The translations under genes and the position numbers were made by a program. The notes beneath the pieces are model-generated. The model made no database searches. It had not been told where the DNA came from and saw only the letters and a program-made list of their open reading frames with translations. DNA of 64,000 bases, taken from the NCBI GenBank assembly GCA_012845835.1, contig JABAKD010000020.1, positions 4,066,913 to 4,130,912 on the forward strand. Reading direction: 5' to 3'. Shown piece by piece: positions 1-12,199 of the stretch; the stretch's first letter is position 1, and every line of letters starts with the position of its first letter. This DNA comes from Undaria pinnatifida (taxonomy: Eukaryota; Sar; Phaeophyceae; Laminariales; Alariaceae).

Positions 1-619
1 TTCCGATATCATTCCTGCGGGACCCCTCTGTTTTCACAGAGGGTCGGTCCCGAATCTGGTATCCTAACGGGATCTTCCGTCGTGCACCATACTGGGCACG
101 GAACCAAGACCAAGAGGCGAGGCATGTAAGGACAATATGTTCCATGACTCCTCTTGGTTAGACTGACCTCTAGCACTTCTTCTTGCTACACGAGCTAAAG
201 AATACGCTCCGCTAAACCGGCCGTAACGGTGTCGACAAGGCGTAAAAAGGCTCCTGGGGTCTTCCGTCTCTTCGCGACATCGGCCGTTCCGGGATAGAGA
301 ACCTTTTCACAATAATATGAAAATGGTACATTTATATTAGTACGCGCTCGTACTTAATGCTTCCTTTTGTTGGGATTTGACGAGACACACATACTACATA
401 CATGATGCTGTTCTTACATCACATTCTTTATACATGTTGTTGTTGCCATTGTTGTTTTCACATTAACTCGCATAATCAAGTCTGTGGTCACAGGACAGGC
501 TCCAGTCACTCTGGAACTGAGGAATACCATAGTAATAGGGAAAAAACCACGAACAACCCACGGTGGTACACGCATATATCACAGCTGACGCAATTCATGC
601 CTCCACCAGAAACATATAA
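1..619. other. no gene recognised
   Basis: I see no conserved protein segment, RNA gene or clear repeat here. Open frames are short and of low complexity. Confidence 0.5.
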
Positions 620-760
620 AAGTGAAATCGGGAGTCAGTCTACGCTGTGCCGGGTCCATACTGCTGGTGCATACGTCTCATTACTCGCGCCTTGAAAAAC
701 CGACTATATAGACCGCTTGCCACCAAGGAAAGACTACCACGTATGTATATATCTCCTCCT
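620..760 (+). repeat. dispersed repeat B, copy 1
   Basis: This segment matches 9473-9590 with many substitutions. Shared blocks include the run reading CTGGTGCATACGTCTCATTA, a GAAAAACCGACTA block and a final ACTACCACGTAT block in the same order. It is non-coding and of unknown origin. Confidence 0.6.
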
Positions 761-2207
761 CATCCTCCTCCTTCCTGCCATTTTTTTTTTTTTTTTTTCC
801 TTGTATGGTCTGGCTTGTTTTTGTGGTGTTCTCGTACCCGGTACGCTGAATCATTTTACTTGCTCTGTGACCTTGATTTTCTGTGATTGTTTTTTTTCTC
901 TGTCCCACAGTCTGTGACCACATAATAATTGTACCGGTGTGATATCTCGTTGGGATGAAGAATCAGCACGCACACTGTTGATAGGTGTTTTTATGTTTTG
1001 GTGATTGAATTCGTAGGTAAGGTGGAAAACACGGTTTAATGTACGAAAAAACAACACACACCACATTTGTAGTATACATGGTGGAGCAGCACGGGGGGAA
1101 ACGTTTTATTATTCGCATTTTCACTCAAAAAGAAGGAGGTTCCCGTGCGTTGTTGCGCTGTGTGTGATGGGTAGGTGTGCTTGGATGGCGCAGTGTGGTG
1201 GTGAGGCTGTGGCGACAACTTTGGCTGTGCGGGCCCGGGGGGAGAGCGCGCGGTGTTATTTCCCCCAAAATATATTTGAAGTAATATAACGTCACCAGCG
1301 ATATGCGGGGAACCGGGTCTAACGTCCCCGAGTGCAGGGGAAAACGCTTGGAGGCCCGGAAAAGGAAGGTTCGAAAGGAACAAGTTGGAGTAATAGATTC
1401 AACTGCTGTTTTCGCCTTGTTTCCACAGCTCGGTGTGGTCGTCGTGTCTGTCCCCTAAGACGCCTTGTTTGCGCTGCGCCTGGTATAAGACTTATCTAAG
1501 ACGTGCTAAGACGCGATATAAACGCGAGTAAGACCCGCCTCTCTCAGAAAAACGGATTATTTAAGGCAATATCTTAGGACACGACGTATCAGAAGATTGG
1601 GCCTACGCACATACATGCTAAATCCTACCAGGTATTATAATGTGAAACCGAGCAAACACTGAATCCTGTGTAAAACCGATCACGCGAAGTTTTTTCCTTT
1701 ACAAAACCGAACACGCACTGAATCCTAGAACGAAGGTGTAAAACCGAACACACACTGAGTCCTATAACACGGATCAGGGGACGGCAGAAAGCCGTCCCCC
1801 CTTCTCTTCTGGGTACAAAACCTTCCATAGGACTATAACGCTGCTCGGTGGCGACCTATATTGGTCACGGCTGGGTAGTGACACGGCAAGTTCAGCCGTA
1901 TTGTGTGGTACAAAGCAGCTATGAGCTCGCCCCTAGATGGAGCAGACGGCCCCAAAGCACCGTGGGATCGGCAGGTTTCGTCGCGCGCCGCACGGACAAC
2001 TGTTAGCTATAGCTGCGATAAAGCCATCAAACCCTAGACTGTACATCCTCTATCTGGTATCTGGTATCCGGTAGCAAACTCGTACCCTGCGGTATCTGGT
2101 ACTATGTCGTACCACGAGGGTACCACCGGTCTAATATTACAACAGCCTTTCCGTGCGGCCGAGTGGTAGCACAATCCTTGGTCGCATAATATGCGAGTCG
2201 TGGCGCT

Positions 2208-2208
<1 letters not shown>
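761..2208. other. non-coding stretch with small repeats
   Basis: No gene is supported. A poly-T run lies at about 781-798. Between about 1645 and 1770 there are three or four degenerate copies of a short unit beginning AAAACCGA and ending CACTGAATCCT. Around 2050-2105 the motif TATCTGGTA recurs. Confidence 0.45.

Positions 2209-2250
<42 letters not shown>
2209..2250 (+). repeat. (CAG)14 microsatellite
   Basis: Fourteen uninterrupted CAG triplets. A 61-codon frame (2153-2338) reads through it as a serine run, but nothing around it looks conserved, so I treat it as a non-coding microsatellite. Confidence 0.95.
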
Positions 2251-2253
<3 letters not shown>

Positions 2254-2985
2254 AACGCTGCCCGCAGCTACAATAGCAGTCGAGAACATTGCGAGCCGTT
2301 GCTTTGTGCGTGCTAACGTTGCCGCTGGGGCGACGTGAATGCCGTATTTTGACGAGACGTCTATCATTGACGGTTAGACCCCCTTACTGCGATACCATGC
2401 ACATATCCCGGTACCACTTGACTACTCGCCCAACGATTGGCGGCGCCTGGTGTCGTTGACACTTCGTCCGCTACCTGCGTCTGTACATGTCCTGTACGCG
2501 TTTGTCGCCACCCTCGAAGGTATACAATTTGTCGCACACATACCGGGGGTGATACATGATATGATGTTAGGTTGTTCGCCTTGATGGGAGGGTATGCCCC
2601 TTGAGACTTGGGAACGAATGTCACACTAAATCTAACAAGAAAGAACAAAAAAAAAGTGGGATTTTTTTTGGTTTTTTCGGCCCCCGGGGGGGCGGGGGTA
2701 GTTAGGTGTATAGACTATGCTATGCTATCCCAGTCTCCAGGGCCCCCTGGCTGGATTGTACGGTTTTTCAAACCGCCCGCGACGATGGCTAATATGGCGT
2801 AATTGTAAGATGTTGATCCTCGTTGAGTTATTACAAAATACCTGGCCAAGTCTCGAGGAATTTGGCGTAGCGCGAGTCGTTCTATGGTACCCCCCCCAAC
2901 AATTCTTTGGTGCAACCGCCGGCTTCAAAACCATGAAATCGTCGGTTTCAAAAACAGCTCTCGGCCGTATCTCCTGAAGTAAGGT
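2251..2985. other. non-coding stretch with a dispersed fragment
   Basis: No gene is supported. The end (about 2927-2990, containing CTCTCGGCCGTATCTCCTGA) resembles about 47284-47352, where a similar unit is present twice in tandem; this marks another dispersed repeat family. Confidence 0.4.
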
Positions 2986-3262
2986 GTCCCTTGGACCAAG
3001 GCTACGGTAGGGGGGGTACCCCCGTTTTCACTGGTGTGTTTGAGTTACTCGCACGAGTGGCTCTGTACCTCACGGATGAAAATGGTTTAGACAGTTGTTT
3101 TGGAGCAGCTTAGATTACCTTTGCATTGCGGATCGATTTCGTTAATATATAACATGAAAAAAACGTGAAATCGCAAAATAACAAAGGGGTTACTCGCGCG
3201 AGTGACCCCTAGCCACTGAAATTCAAGGCCCCAAAAGGGACCCCCCTACCGTAGTCTGGGTC
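2986..3262 (+). mobile_element. MITE-like inverted-repeat element, copy 1
   Basis: A 14-bp perfect terminal inverted repeat (CTACGGTAGGGGGG) lies at 3002-3015 and, in reverse, at 3241-3254. Just inside each end is a near-palindrome built on ACTCG..CGAGT (about 3046-3058 and 3190-3204). The interior is AT-rich with no reading frame. A diverged copy in reverse orientation lies at 19130-19335. This architecture fits a non-autonomous DNA element; no transposase is visible. Confidence 0.6.
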
Positions 3263-5514
3263 CTTGATACCCCAACGTCATGGACCGATACACCTTCCCT
3301 TGCACACTCAAGAATAATATAGTTCTAGAACCTATATGGAAGGGGGGGGGGAGGGTTTCCAAGAGTTTTGGGTCACATATAATGTTAAAATCAAGGATTT
3401 GGTCGATATTAATGTTCGCAACATTGTGTGTGATCCTCCGATCGCACGTATTAATCATATATGTAGGGGCCTACCATACGCGCGGTGCTGGGTCTAGGCG
3501 ATCGTGCGGCGTGTGGGGAAGTAGGTGGCGTTGGAGGGGGGGAGGGGGGATAAATGAAAGCTACGTCATGGATGGCTAGAAAGATAATGACGCGATATCA
3601 ATGGCTTTTTAGTGTTTATTACTCTGGCCGATTTCGATTGTAAGTGGGGCGTTTGAACGAACTGGGCGGGGAACAAAGGGGGGGGGGGGGGGGGAAGATG
3701 AGTTGGAGCTACGGCATGGATGGCTAGATGGATAATGAGATGATATCAGCTGGCTGGTTATAGTGTTTACTACTCCGGCAGGTTTTGATTTCAGGTGGTG
3801 CGTTTAAACAAGAGGGATCGGGGAGGGGGGGCGAGCATTTCAATATGTGCGCGGAAACTACAAACCCTTGAAGGGGACGAATCTGACGGTTGCAGCAAGA
3901 AGACACCTCATTATATCACCCGCCTGGTAATGTTTTTTTTTCTAGAAGGTTTGATGTTACATGTAGTATGCAACACAGTTCTTAGGTGTAGTAAACAACG
4001 TGTTAAAAGCTTCACAATTTGGTATTGTACATGGATCGAAAGATAGAATATTTCAATCGATAGGTACAATCATGTAGATACCATTATTTTCTGACATCGC
4101 TAATTTTAAAGAGATGCATATTGCCAAATACAACAGGCGAGATGATGGTCATGCAATGTCACCGCCATTGAGAACGACAGGGAGAGATGCGAATCGTTAT
4201 TGTTTTGAAAGGAACGCTTAGTGTACACGCGCTCAATTACGTTACTTCGTTAGTCATACTTCGCTTGGCATGGGTTGGGAGGCGATCATGCAGGCGGTAT
4301 GTACCGAATACCTTACGTAATAAGTTGGTAGTAGTGGTGCGGTTTACCGCAATTTTAGCATACCTCTCTGTATCTCCTTTTCACATTACTATTAAAAAAA
4401 ATGAAAATACACTCCAGCTGTGAGATCGAATATTTCGTCGAAACTCATCTTTGCAAGCTGTGTGTGATACTCCGATCGCGTCTCACATTTACGATTTTAC
4501 GCCTTTGATTTTTGCCGTGCCGATGTGTGGCTCTGAGGTCGCCAAATCCAAGACAGAGATACATCTTATAAATACACCAAGCGAGGTGACGTGCGCATGC
4601 GATGTCACCACTATTGAATGCGAGGGTGACTTTACTTTGTTAGGCATATATATGCTACCTCGCTTGGTAGAGGTTGTCAGGCGATCATGCAAACGGCCGG
4701 AGGCACGAAATACCCTGCGTAATAGGTTGGTAGTGTGGTCTACCGCAGTGTTAACGTAACTGTCTGTGCTTCTTTTTCACATTGCTATTATCTGATGTAC
4801 GGTTATACGCCCTGTTTTCTCCCCACTGTCGTCGAAGATGTTGTGGTCCTGTCGATGTTGCGTCCATGTCTGGTGCTCTTGTTAGTGGTGCTCATGAAAA
4901 CATGCCCTAGCGTGTAGTAGATGATCGATGAGTGGTGTTCCTTTCCTTTACATCAAGCCAGGTATTATATGTCAACGCAACCGCTTGCTTGAAAACGACA
5001 AATAAAATTCCGCACACACCTGATACAGAGGAGACGCGGCCCGAAGATTGTTCAGTATACCGACGGTCAGGAACTAACAACAACAGGTTATCGAGAAGCG
5101 CACATCATTTTTACTACCGCTCCTCACTCCACCTAAAACACTACGGGCATGCGTTGGACCCAGTTCGCTGATGCCCAAAACCAATTGCAAAGGAGGTTAT
5201 GTGGTGGGCGAATGCTATAATGATGGGCGCTGCTACGATTACCTCGTCTCTTTGTTCTGTTTGTTCTTGCGTTCTTGATGAACCTGTTATTTTGCAACGA
5301 ACAGTTTTGACGTATGTTCGTATTTTGTATATTTGCTCCGTGACCATAAGGCCTATGCAAACAATCCAAGATATCGTTTACCGTTGTCGACGAAGAATTT
5401 GCAGAGTTCTGACCCCAATTTGGAATCCAGGGTACATCTGTTCTATGTTTTGACTGGGTTTCGTAGACGTGTATGTGGTTTTAGTGTGTGGGCATTCTTG
5501 GTTGACGTTGTAGA
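3263..5514. other. non-coding stretch with fragments of dispersed repeat A
   Basis: No gene is supported. A fragment of repeat A (full copies at 7738-8185 and 54170-54608) lies at about 3848-3900 and another at about 4405-4480. G-runs occur at about 3343-3351 and 3677-3694. Open frames up to about 100 codons show no conserved motif. Confidence 0.4.
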
Positions 5515-5945
5515 CTTCGTTATCGTGTTGTTTCAGAGTGGTGTTTTCGAATACGTGTTTTTTTGTGTCCGCGTGGTTGTTTTAGTTTATGTTTTAGGCT
5601 TCGTTATCGTGTTGTTTCAGAGTGGTGTTTTTGAACACTTATTATTTCGTCTTTGCAAGGTTGTTGCTACACGTATATGTTTTGGGTGATGTTCTAGACC
5701 TCGTTATCGTGTTGTTTCAGGATGGTGTTCTCAAATACATATTTTTTGTGTCCGCGTGGATGTTGCTACACGGCTATTTTCGGGTTGATGTTCTAGGCTT
5801 CGTTATCGTGTTGTTTCAGAGTGGTGTTTTTGAACACGTATTTGTGTTCGCGTGGTGGTTGCTATACGTGTATGGTTTGGGTGATGTTCTAGACTTCGTT
5901 ATCGTATTGTTTCAGAGTGGTGTTTTCAAATACATATTAGTTTGC
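5515..5945 (+). repeat. tandem array, unit 84-100 bp, five copies
   Basis: Five copies start at about 5515, 5599, 5699, 5798 and 5894. Each begins with a TCGTTATCGTGTTGTTTCAG block followed by a G/T-rich stretch and a TACGTGTTT-like block. The array keeps a frame open (peptide motif FVIVLFQSGVF), which I attribute to the repeat structure. Each unit contains TTGTTTCAG, which looks like a 3' splice site. Confidence 0.85.
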
Positions 5946-7737
5946 AGTGGTTGCGGGGGGGGGGGCTGTTGTGCATATCCGCAAAACATATTGATATACG
6001 CCGAGAAAACGACTTCGGGGGGCTAACAAAATTGCGAGGGACGTTTGGAAATTTCAACGTTCCCCCTGGCGGCTTTTGTCAAGTATGGTTATATGCATAT
6101 TTATCCCTGGAGATACACATGCAACAATCAACCTTGACAACTATAGGTTGTAGTGGTATCTTATTACAATTATAATACCGTTACTTTTCATCGTTTGACT
6201 ATGGGTGTATTCACTTTTGTTCTACATTGTGTGGGTTGAATAGAAACACTTTGTGAGGCTAGGGTTGAAGCCTTGAAATAAAAGGTTACAAGAAGGTTTT
6301 TATATGTGATTAGCCTGCTTATTGAGTACTTTCGTCTGGACGAAGTAGTGGCAGGTTTAACGCAACAGATATTGCAGCATTATAAGATAACTTTCATGTG
6401 TTTAAAGCATGTAGTGGGGCGGAGAAAAGGAGTTTAAACCTGTGGCATACTTATGTTTAGTCGGCTAGGAAGAAAGGGAGGGACGCGGGGGGGTAAATCC
6501 GGTGCTTTGTCTCTTGTTTATCTACTGGGTCCGAATTTCCTACCAATTGGACGGCTGCAATAGCCTTTCGTAGCAGTGTAAAGTTTGATAACATCTTTTT
6601 AACCCAAGGTTGGTGAAGGGGGGGGTTAAGTGAGTTTGTGGTGAGGGTATACAAGGTCGCAGCATTATACTATACTTTTCGTGTGTGGACGCATGTGGTA
6701 TATTTCTGTTTATTGGGTAGGGAGGGGAAAAAAATAAAGGGGAGGAGGGGACCAAGTGGGAGGGGGGACAAAGGGGGTCAAAAGGGCAGGGGGAGGGACT
6801 GGGGGGGGGGGTGGGGAAGGGGGGGGGTTGAAAGCGGGTTTCCTCCCGCCCCCCTTTGGGTTACTTGCCTTTACCGTTTTTATCTACTAGTTTCGAAACA
6901 TCTCACAATCCATTGACCTTTTCAGCCTTTGTAGTATTTCAATTTGAATAATATATAAAACCACTCTTCATACGTCACAATACTATTCTGGTAAGTGTTG
7001 CTATGTTGCAGGTAATACGCACTCCTCCATCCTCGTTTGCTGTTGTTCTGTATGCCGTTTTGCTAGCTTTTCGATGCCTTTTTTCGGTGCTCCCAAACTA
7101 AATCAGTTATAATACTTGTATGCGCAGTGCGAATTATTAGTGTATCGCCAAAGCACAGGCAGGAGGACCCGCAGTTACAAAAGGAAAACGCTCACTCATG
7201 CCAAGTAGTTCGTTTAGTGGTTCGTCTCCGAAAACGAAGGTAGGTGCAGCTCAAACTATGTACTGTCATCAAGATAGGCGTCTATGACTGAAACCCTAAA
7301 CTGCTTGAAATGTTTTTGGGACGGGCAGTGGCGGGCTCGGGAGGCCTAAGGCGCGTTTAGGGCATTTCAAACTATGTTACAGCAGTCATCATGTGTGGAT
7401 CAAAATAGGCATTTATGCCTGAATACCTAAAATAATTGAAATTTGTGTCGGCTGTGCCTCGGCGGGTTCATCAGGTTTAGGGCACGTCCTGGGCGTTATT
7501 AAGGGCATATGCCATATTTAGATAGGCACGTTTCGGTGGCGTTTTAGCCATTCAGGCCTTTGCCTTAAATTGTGCCCATCTTGAACAAAATCGCCTGCAG
7601 CGGGCTTATCTCCATGCTTGTGCATAGTTAGTTGCGGGTGCGGCGTGCCTGAAAAAGCCTGGGGCCTACTTGGCAACTGCCCTATCCCTATATATATGGC
7701 AATACGCCGTATACCTAAAATATTTATAAAAAAATCA
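5946..7737. other. non-coding stretch, G-rich block
   Basis: No gene is supported. About 6720-6850 is a purine block with many runs of four or more G on the plus strand. Around 7255-7330, 7380-7460 and 7690-7735 a motif of the form 'ATAGGC..TATG..TGAA.ACCTAAA' recurs, which marks a degenerate local repeat. Confidence 0.4.
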
Positions 7738-8185
7738 AATACACTCCGGCTGTGAGATCGAATATTTTGTCGAAACTCATCTTTGCAAGCTGTGTGTGAT
7801 ACTCCGATCGCGCGTATTACGGGTTGTGTGTCCTCATTAAGGATATAGGTCGGCGACTCCCCTTGCAACTACAGTGTAGCTATCAGGGTCAACAGGGTGA
7901 TGTTAGGCAGTCTGTGCGCGGAAACTATACAACCCGTTTCTGGGGGGGACAAATCTGACAGCTGTGGAAGGAAATGCATCAGTTTATCAAGTGAATCCTG
8001 TATGTCGAATATTCGGTGAGGGGAGGGCGGAGTTTCTAAGGACGCGGGGGCCTGGTTTTGATCAAAAGGGGGGCGGGAGGGGGGGAGCGGGGGGAGGGGA
8101 GCGGGGGGAGGGGAGCGGGTGGGGCAGGTCAATTTGTGCGTGGAAATCATAAATATTTCTTGTGGGGGAGGGGGGGGGGATGTGG
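7738..8185 (+). repeat. dispersed repeat A, fullest copy
   Basis: About 450 bp that match 54170-54608 in reverse orientation over nearly the whole length, and 11040-11370 more weakly (also reverse). Landmarks in order are CTGTGAGATCGAATATTTTG, CTCCGATCGCGCGTATTACG, TAGCTATCAGGGTCAACAGG, a short CAAATCTGACAGCTGTGGAA block and a GGGGGAGGGG-rich tail. No coding capacity is evident. It is a transposon-like interspersed repeat of unknown class. Confidence 0.75.
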
Positions 8186-9472
8186 CGGGGGGGCCGGGGG
8201 CGGATATATACGACCCGTTCCAAAACGGCTGTCTTCTCCTGCTAATATTCTTATTACATGCTGTTGAGAGCCTGCAATGGTTGCTAGATTTACGGCGGGT
8301 GCCCGAAACAATGCGCGGTTAGTGATTGATTATCGCTGTACCGGCAAATGGCGCAAAAGGTACCCGGTATATACCTTTTTTTGGCTTTATAGCATATATT
8401 ATATGGTGCACGACGCACAATTTTCAACCCCCCCCCCCCCCGACATAGTAGGGATATACGAGGGTCTAATAGCTATGGTCATACGACTACGGCCATGCAC
8501 AAACGGAGTGGCCCCCCCTCGTTCCATGTATATATATTTTTTTGACATAAAAAAAGTGGGCCTCGGTTGGCACCGGCGCTGTAAAACATGCCAATCACTG
8601 CGTGAGCTAGACAACTAGGGTGCAGTATTTTTGTTTGATATTTTGCGGTCACCATCATCATGGTTATCGAGCTAGATGATATTGTGCGGGGTGGAACACC
8701 CTAACTCCGCACATCCGAAAACCAAGTAACTCATTTTAGCGCTGTCATCGAAAATTAGCAAGAAAGTAGGCACAAAGTGCCGAAGTCCGTCTTACGCGAG
8801 CGGTTCTTGGAAGGATGCAGTTCATCCTTCATGCGAATCGCCGAACACCTCACGGCGCTCCGCGCTTGGCCCAAGCAATGTCTGCCTGGTTGGTGAAAAC
8901 CGGACGTACTCCGTCCCGGCATAGTAGGGATGCGAGGGACTATGGTCATACGACTATAGTCATGAACAAACTGAGTACACTCCCTTCTTCCCCGCCGCCC
9001 CACAATCGAGTAGATAAACCTACGCACAACATGCTGTTGTGCTTACTACTGTAACTAGCCCTTTTTGGTGTGTAGGTGAAACCGATTTTGTCCACCAGGG
9101 AAACTCCAGTCCATCAGTGTTTTTTTATTAGATGCACAACGACGCAGGGCATCTTTTATTCCAAAATACTGCTAGTAAACAAAAAGTAGCAACTATCGGG
9201 CGAATTACGCCCCGAAAACTGTTTTTTCCCTGTACCATTGGAAAAAAAATCGCTGAACTCCAATACGAAGAAATGCGAAATTCGGATTCACGTATTATGC
9301 GTAAAACACCCAAAGTCTTCGTCCGTGCCTCTTTCCGCAGCTAGTTGCTCAATTTCAAGAGAAACAAAACGTTTGTTTTATTCGAAAATGCTAATTTTTG
9401 GCCGATGAGTGAAATGTAGAATAGAGATTTGAAAAATTGTGCTATTAACAGTTGAAACGAACCTGCTGTTGT
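8186..9472. other. non-coding stretch with diverged local duplications
   Basis: No gene is supported. A block at about 8296-8380 (with ATCGCTGTACCGG and GTACCCGG) recurs at about 10793-10885. A block at about 8442-8500 (CATAGTAGGGAT..GTCATACGACTA) recurs at 8917-8975. These are old duplications or dispersed fragments. Confidence 0.4.
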
Positions 9473-9590
9473 CAGCCTACGATGTGCCAGGTCTATTCTG
9501 ACTGGTGCATACGTACGTCTCATTAGTCGCGGCTGAAAAACCGACTACACCGTTTGTCTCGCAGGAAAAACTACCACGTATCTATGTTAC
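9473..9590 (+). repeat. dispersed repeat B, copy 2
   Basis: Diverged direct copy of 620-760, with the same order of blocks ending in ACTACCACGTAT. No coding content. Confidence 0.6.
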
Positions 9591-9884
9591 ACGTATTAAT
9601 AGTACGTATCACTACGCGTATGCATCTCAGACTCAACTCAAGTTTTGGAAAAACAAACAAAGGAGAGGAAAGAAAGTAAGGCGAGAAATGATAGGAAAAT
9701 AAAAAACATGCGAAATAAATGACAAGAAGAGGAAGCAAAGAAATGAAAGGAAAAAAAAAACATTCTAGCAGACCCTAGGAACTGATTAAAGACGGCATTG
9801 GGCTCAAAGAGGGTATCAAAAGTGCATCACCAATGGCACTCAGGGGAGAACGCAACAAGGCGAAGCAGTCAGGGCGGCCTTACG

Positions 9885-10565
9885 CTAGGTTGCGACGGCC
9901 ATTAGAAGGCCCACAACCTTCAAGACGATGATGGCCAGACGCAGGCTTGAGTCTCTTGGGCAGGACGCTGCCCCTTCCGCCCTTCCTCCCCCCCGCCTAC
10001 TCCCGTACCCTCCCCCCACCCCCCTGCCCCCACCACCCATCCCCCCCCCGCCCCCCTCCCCTGGGTCGCTTAGAGATGCCGACGGTGGATGGCGCTGCCG
10101 CGGCCTTTGCGTGTCACTTTGCAGCTCTGCAGCTCTGCATCTCTCCGCGTCTTGCCATTTCCGCATGAATGACTCTGCTCCCTCCTCTACCCGCCCAAAC
10201 CCTGTGCCGGCCTTCTGTGCAACTTTTCGCCACCCTTCGAACTTCATTCCAAAGGCCTACATATCCTCCTTCAAGTGCATCATCCAGTCCTTCTCTTGCC
10301 CCCCTGAGTAGCCCTCCCCACAACAAGTTCGCCAAACATCACCCTCTGCGGCAGACGCCCCTCCTCCATACGTTCCACCAATCTCGGAAACATCCTCCGT
10401 TTGCGCCTCTATGCTCTCGGAAGCTGTCTCGGCTTGCGCGTCGGCGTACACTTGGGTGTGGTCGTCGAGCTTCCATTTCCTCCGCCATCCGAGGCATCGG
10501 AGGATAGAGGGGTACGACATGCTTGCAGATGGCCCAAACAATGTATGTGCTCTGAACGCCGGCAT
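9885..10565 (-). pseudogene. hypothetical protein, frame split by one amber codon
   Basis: On the minus strand a 102-codon frame (10565 down to 10257) ends in TAG at 10259-10257. The same frame then stays open for another 120-plus codons to 9885. Read through, it gives about 226 codons. The first part is acidic with an Ala/Glu-rich stretch (AETASESIEAQTEDVSE), the middle is basic and charged (GWRKVAQK..FMRKWQDAERC), then a Gly-rich run and a hydrophobic C-terminus (RLAIIVLKVVGLLMAVAT). The antisense strand is C-rich, so frame openness is partly compositional. I recognise no domain. It could be a gene broken by a nonsense mutation, two exons with a mis-read junction, or chance. Confidence 0.3.
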
Positions 10566-11039
10566 TGCTCTGCTGGCTGTATGTTGTTCCGTGGGGCGTA
10601 TGTTAGTCTATGTTCAGTTCCAACGTCGACGGGGTTGCTGGTGATTGACGTATCGGCCGTTGTTTCGATCGCCATGAAACGGTGAGAAGCTCGCTGTAAA
10701 ACGGTGAAACTCCAACTTTAAGGGTCCATGCTGGTGTACTCAGGCGTTTATGGCCATTTGCCGGTACGACGGCGATTGAGCCCTTCCGTGCCCCCGAAAC
10801 AAGCCGCTGTTAGTGACAGATAATGACGGGTGATCGCTGTACCGGAAAATAGCGAAATAAGTACCCGGGTATACCACGTTCTTGCAAACGCCCCCGAAAC
10901 AAAAACCACTGACGAATTGGAGATTTTCCGGTGGGGACAATCTGTTTTCCCCACGCCAAACACGAAACATAATACGAAGTACATAATTAAAGTGACAGGC
11001 CCTGTAGCACCACGCGTGCAGTAAGCCCTTACCAGGTGT
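10566..11039. other. no gene recognised
   Basis: Contains the second copy of the small block described at 8296-8380 (about 10793-10885). No supported coding or RNA feature. Confidence 0.4.
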
Positions 11040-11370
11040 TCATTTATGCGGCCTAACCATGTCCATAATTTGACCCACACACACCGCTCCCCGCCCCGCA
11101 TAAAATAAACCGCCCTCCCCTCCCCAGTAATACTACAGGATAAACATAATAAACTGGTGCATTCCACAGCCGTCAGATGTTGTCCCCCTCTACAACGGGA
11201 TTCAAAGATTCCATGCACAGATTGATTGACATATCCTTGTTGACTCTGGTGCAGGCTACTGCTGCTGCAGTTCTTAGGGGAGTCGCCGATCTATATCTCC
11301 TTAATGAGTACACTCACCCAGTAACAATCGCAATCGGATTATCACATACAGCTTGAAAAAGTGAGTTTCG
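11040..11370 (-). repeat. dispersed repeat A, diverged copy
   Basis: Weak but collinear match to 7738-8185 in reverse orientation: the CCGCCCTCCCC tail, then GTCAGATGTTGTCCCCCT, then GGAGTCGCCGATCTATAT, then the ATCGGATTATCACATACAGC region. More decayed than the other two long copies. Confidence 0.5.
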
Positions 11371-11379
11371 CCGGAATGT

Positions 11380-11830
11380 TGCAAGGTTGTGTTCTGTGAG
11401 GTACTCACAAACCGTACCCGAGGTGTTTACCCCGGGTTTGCCCTGCGAAGAATTTCTGTAAACGTTCTGTAAGATATTATTACCCGTAAAGTTCTGTGAG
11501 TTCTTCATGACGGTCATACCCGTTCCCGGGACATATGTGAGTTCTGTACGCCCGTGACACAGTATCCGGGGTACGAGGCCAGCGTTTTCAAAAATACCAG
11601 AAGCTCCTGTGAGTTACGTACGCCCATGCCACAATACTCGGAATTTCTGTGAGTTCTGTAACTCTTCCGTACCCGTGCCCCTTCAACTTCTGTAAGTTCT
11701 GTAAGAACCCCATGCACTTTCCCGGAAATTTTGTGACTTCTGTAAGACTACTGTGTCACAATACCCGAAGTACAGGTATATACCCTTGTCACAACACCCG
11801 AGTGCAGGTACAGGCCAGGGTCGAGTGCGG
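11380..11830. repeat. degenerate short tandem region
   Basis: Irregular repetition of TCTGTGAGTTCTGTA-like and CCCGTGCCACAATACCCG-like blocks. It lies downstream of the copia element (which is on the minus strand) and might include an eroded LTR or its flank, but I could not pair it with a second LTR. Confidence 0.45.
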
Positions 11831-12155
11831 TGAAATGATAATATTGGTATGCATTATCAGAAACAGAATCTGCGAACTCGAAAATAGGATCTCAAAGCTC
11901 AAAACCAAAACCTCAAAACTCAATAATGAAATACAGTATCAAATATCAAAAACAAAATCTGCAAACTCGAAAACATGACCAACACTCCAAACCTATCAAA
12001 GTCTGGAACCTATATTATATGCGTGAAGTACCGTAGTCTATCGAAGAAGTTTACTAAAGAAATCACGCTCTCAGTCCAAAATCAACTCATATTCATGGAA
12101 AAGTTCCTGTGAAAACAGATGATTCTTTGTTAAGGGTTTTCGTCAAGAAATCAGC
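11831..12155. other. no gene recognised
   Basis: Short A-rich direct repeats around 11865-11975 (CTCAAAACC, AAAACAAAATC). No supported feature. Confidence 0.35.
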
Positions 12156-12199
12156 GTGCTAGAATTTCGACTGCACATGAGAGACACTAAACCGTCCCT

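Noticed and set aside
5333-6026. Two overlapping frames with repeated FVIVLFQSGVF peptides
   Set aside because: They translate the 84-100 bp tandem array; units differ in length by amounts not divisible by three, so no frame is kept throughout.
11380-12155. 3' LTR of the copia element
   Set aside because: Position fits, but I found no second copy near 18.4 kb and no TG..CA ends.
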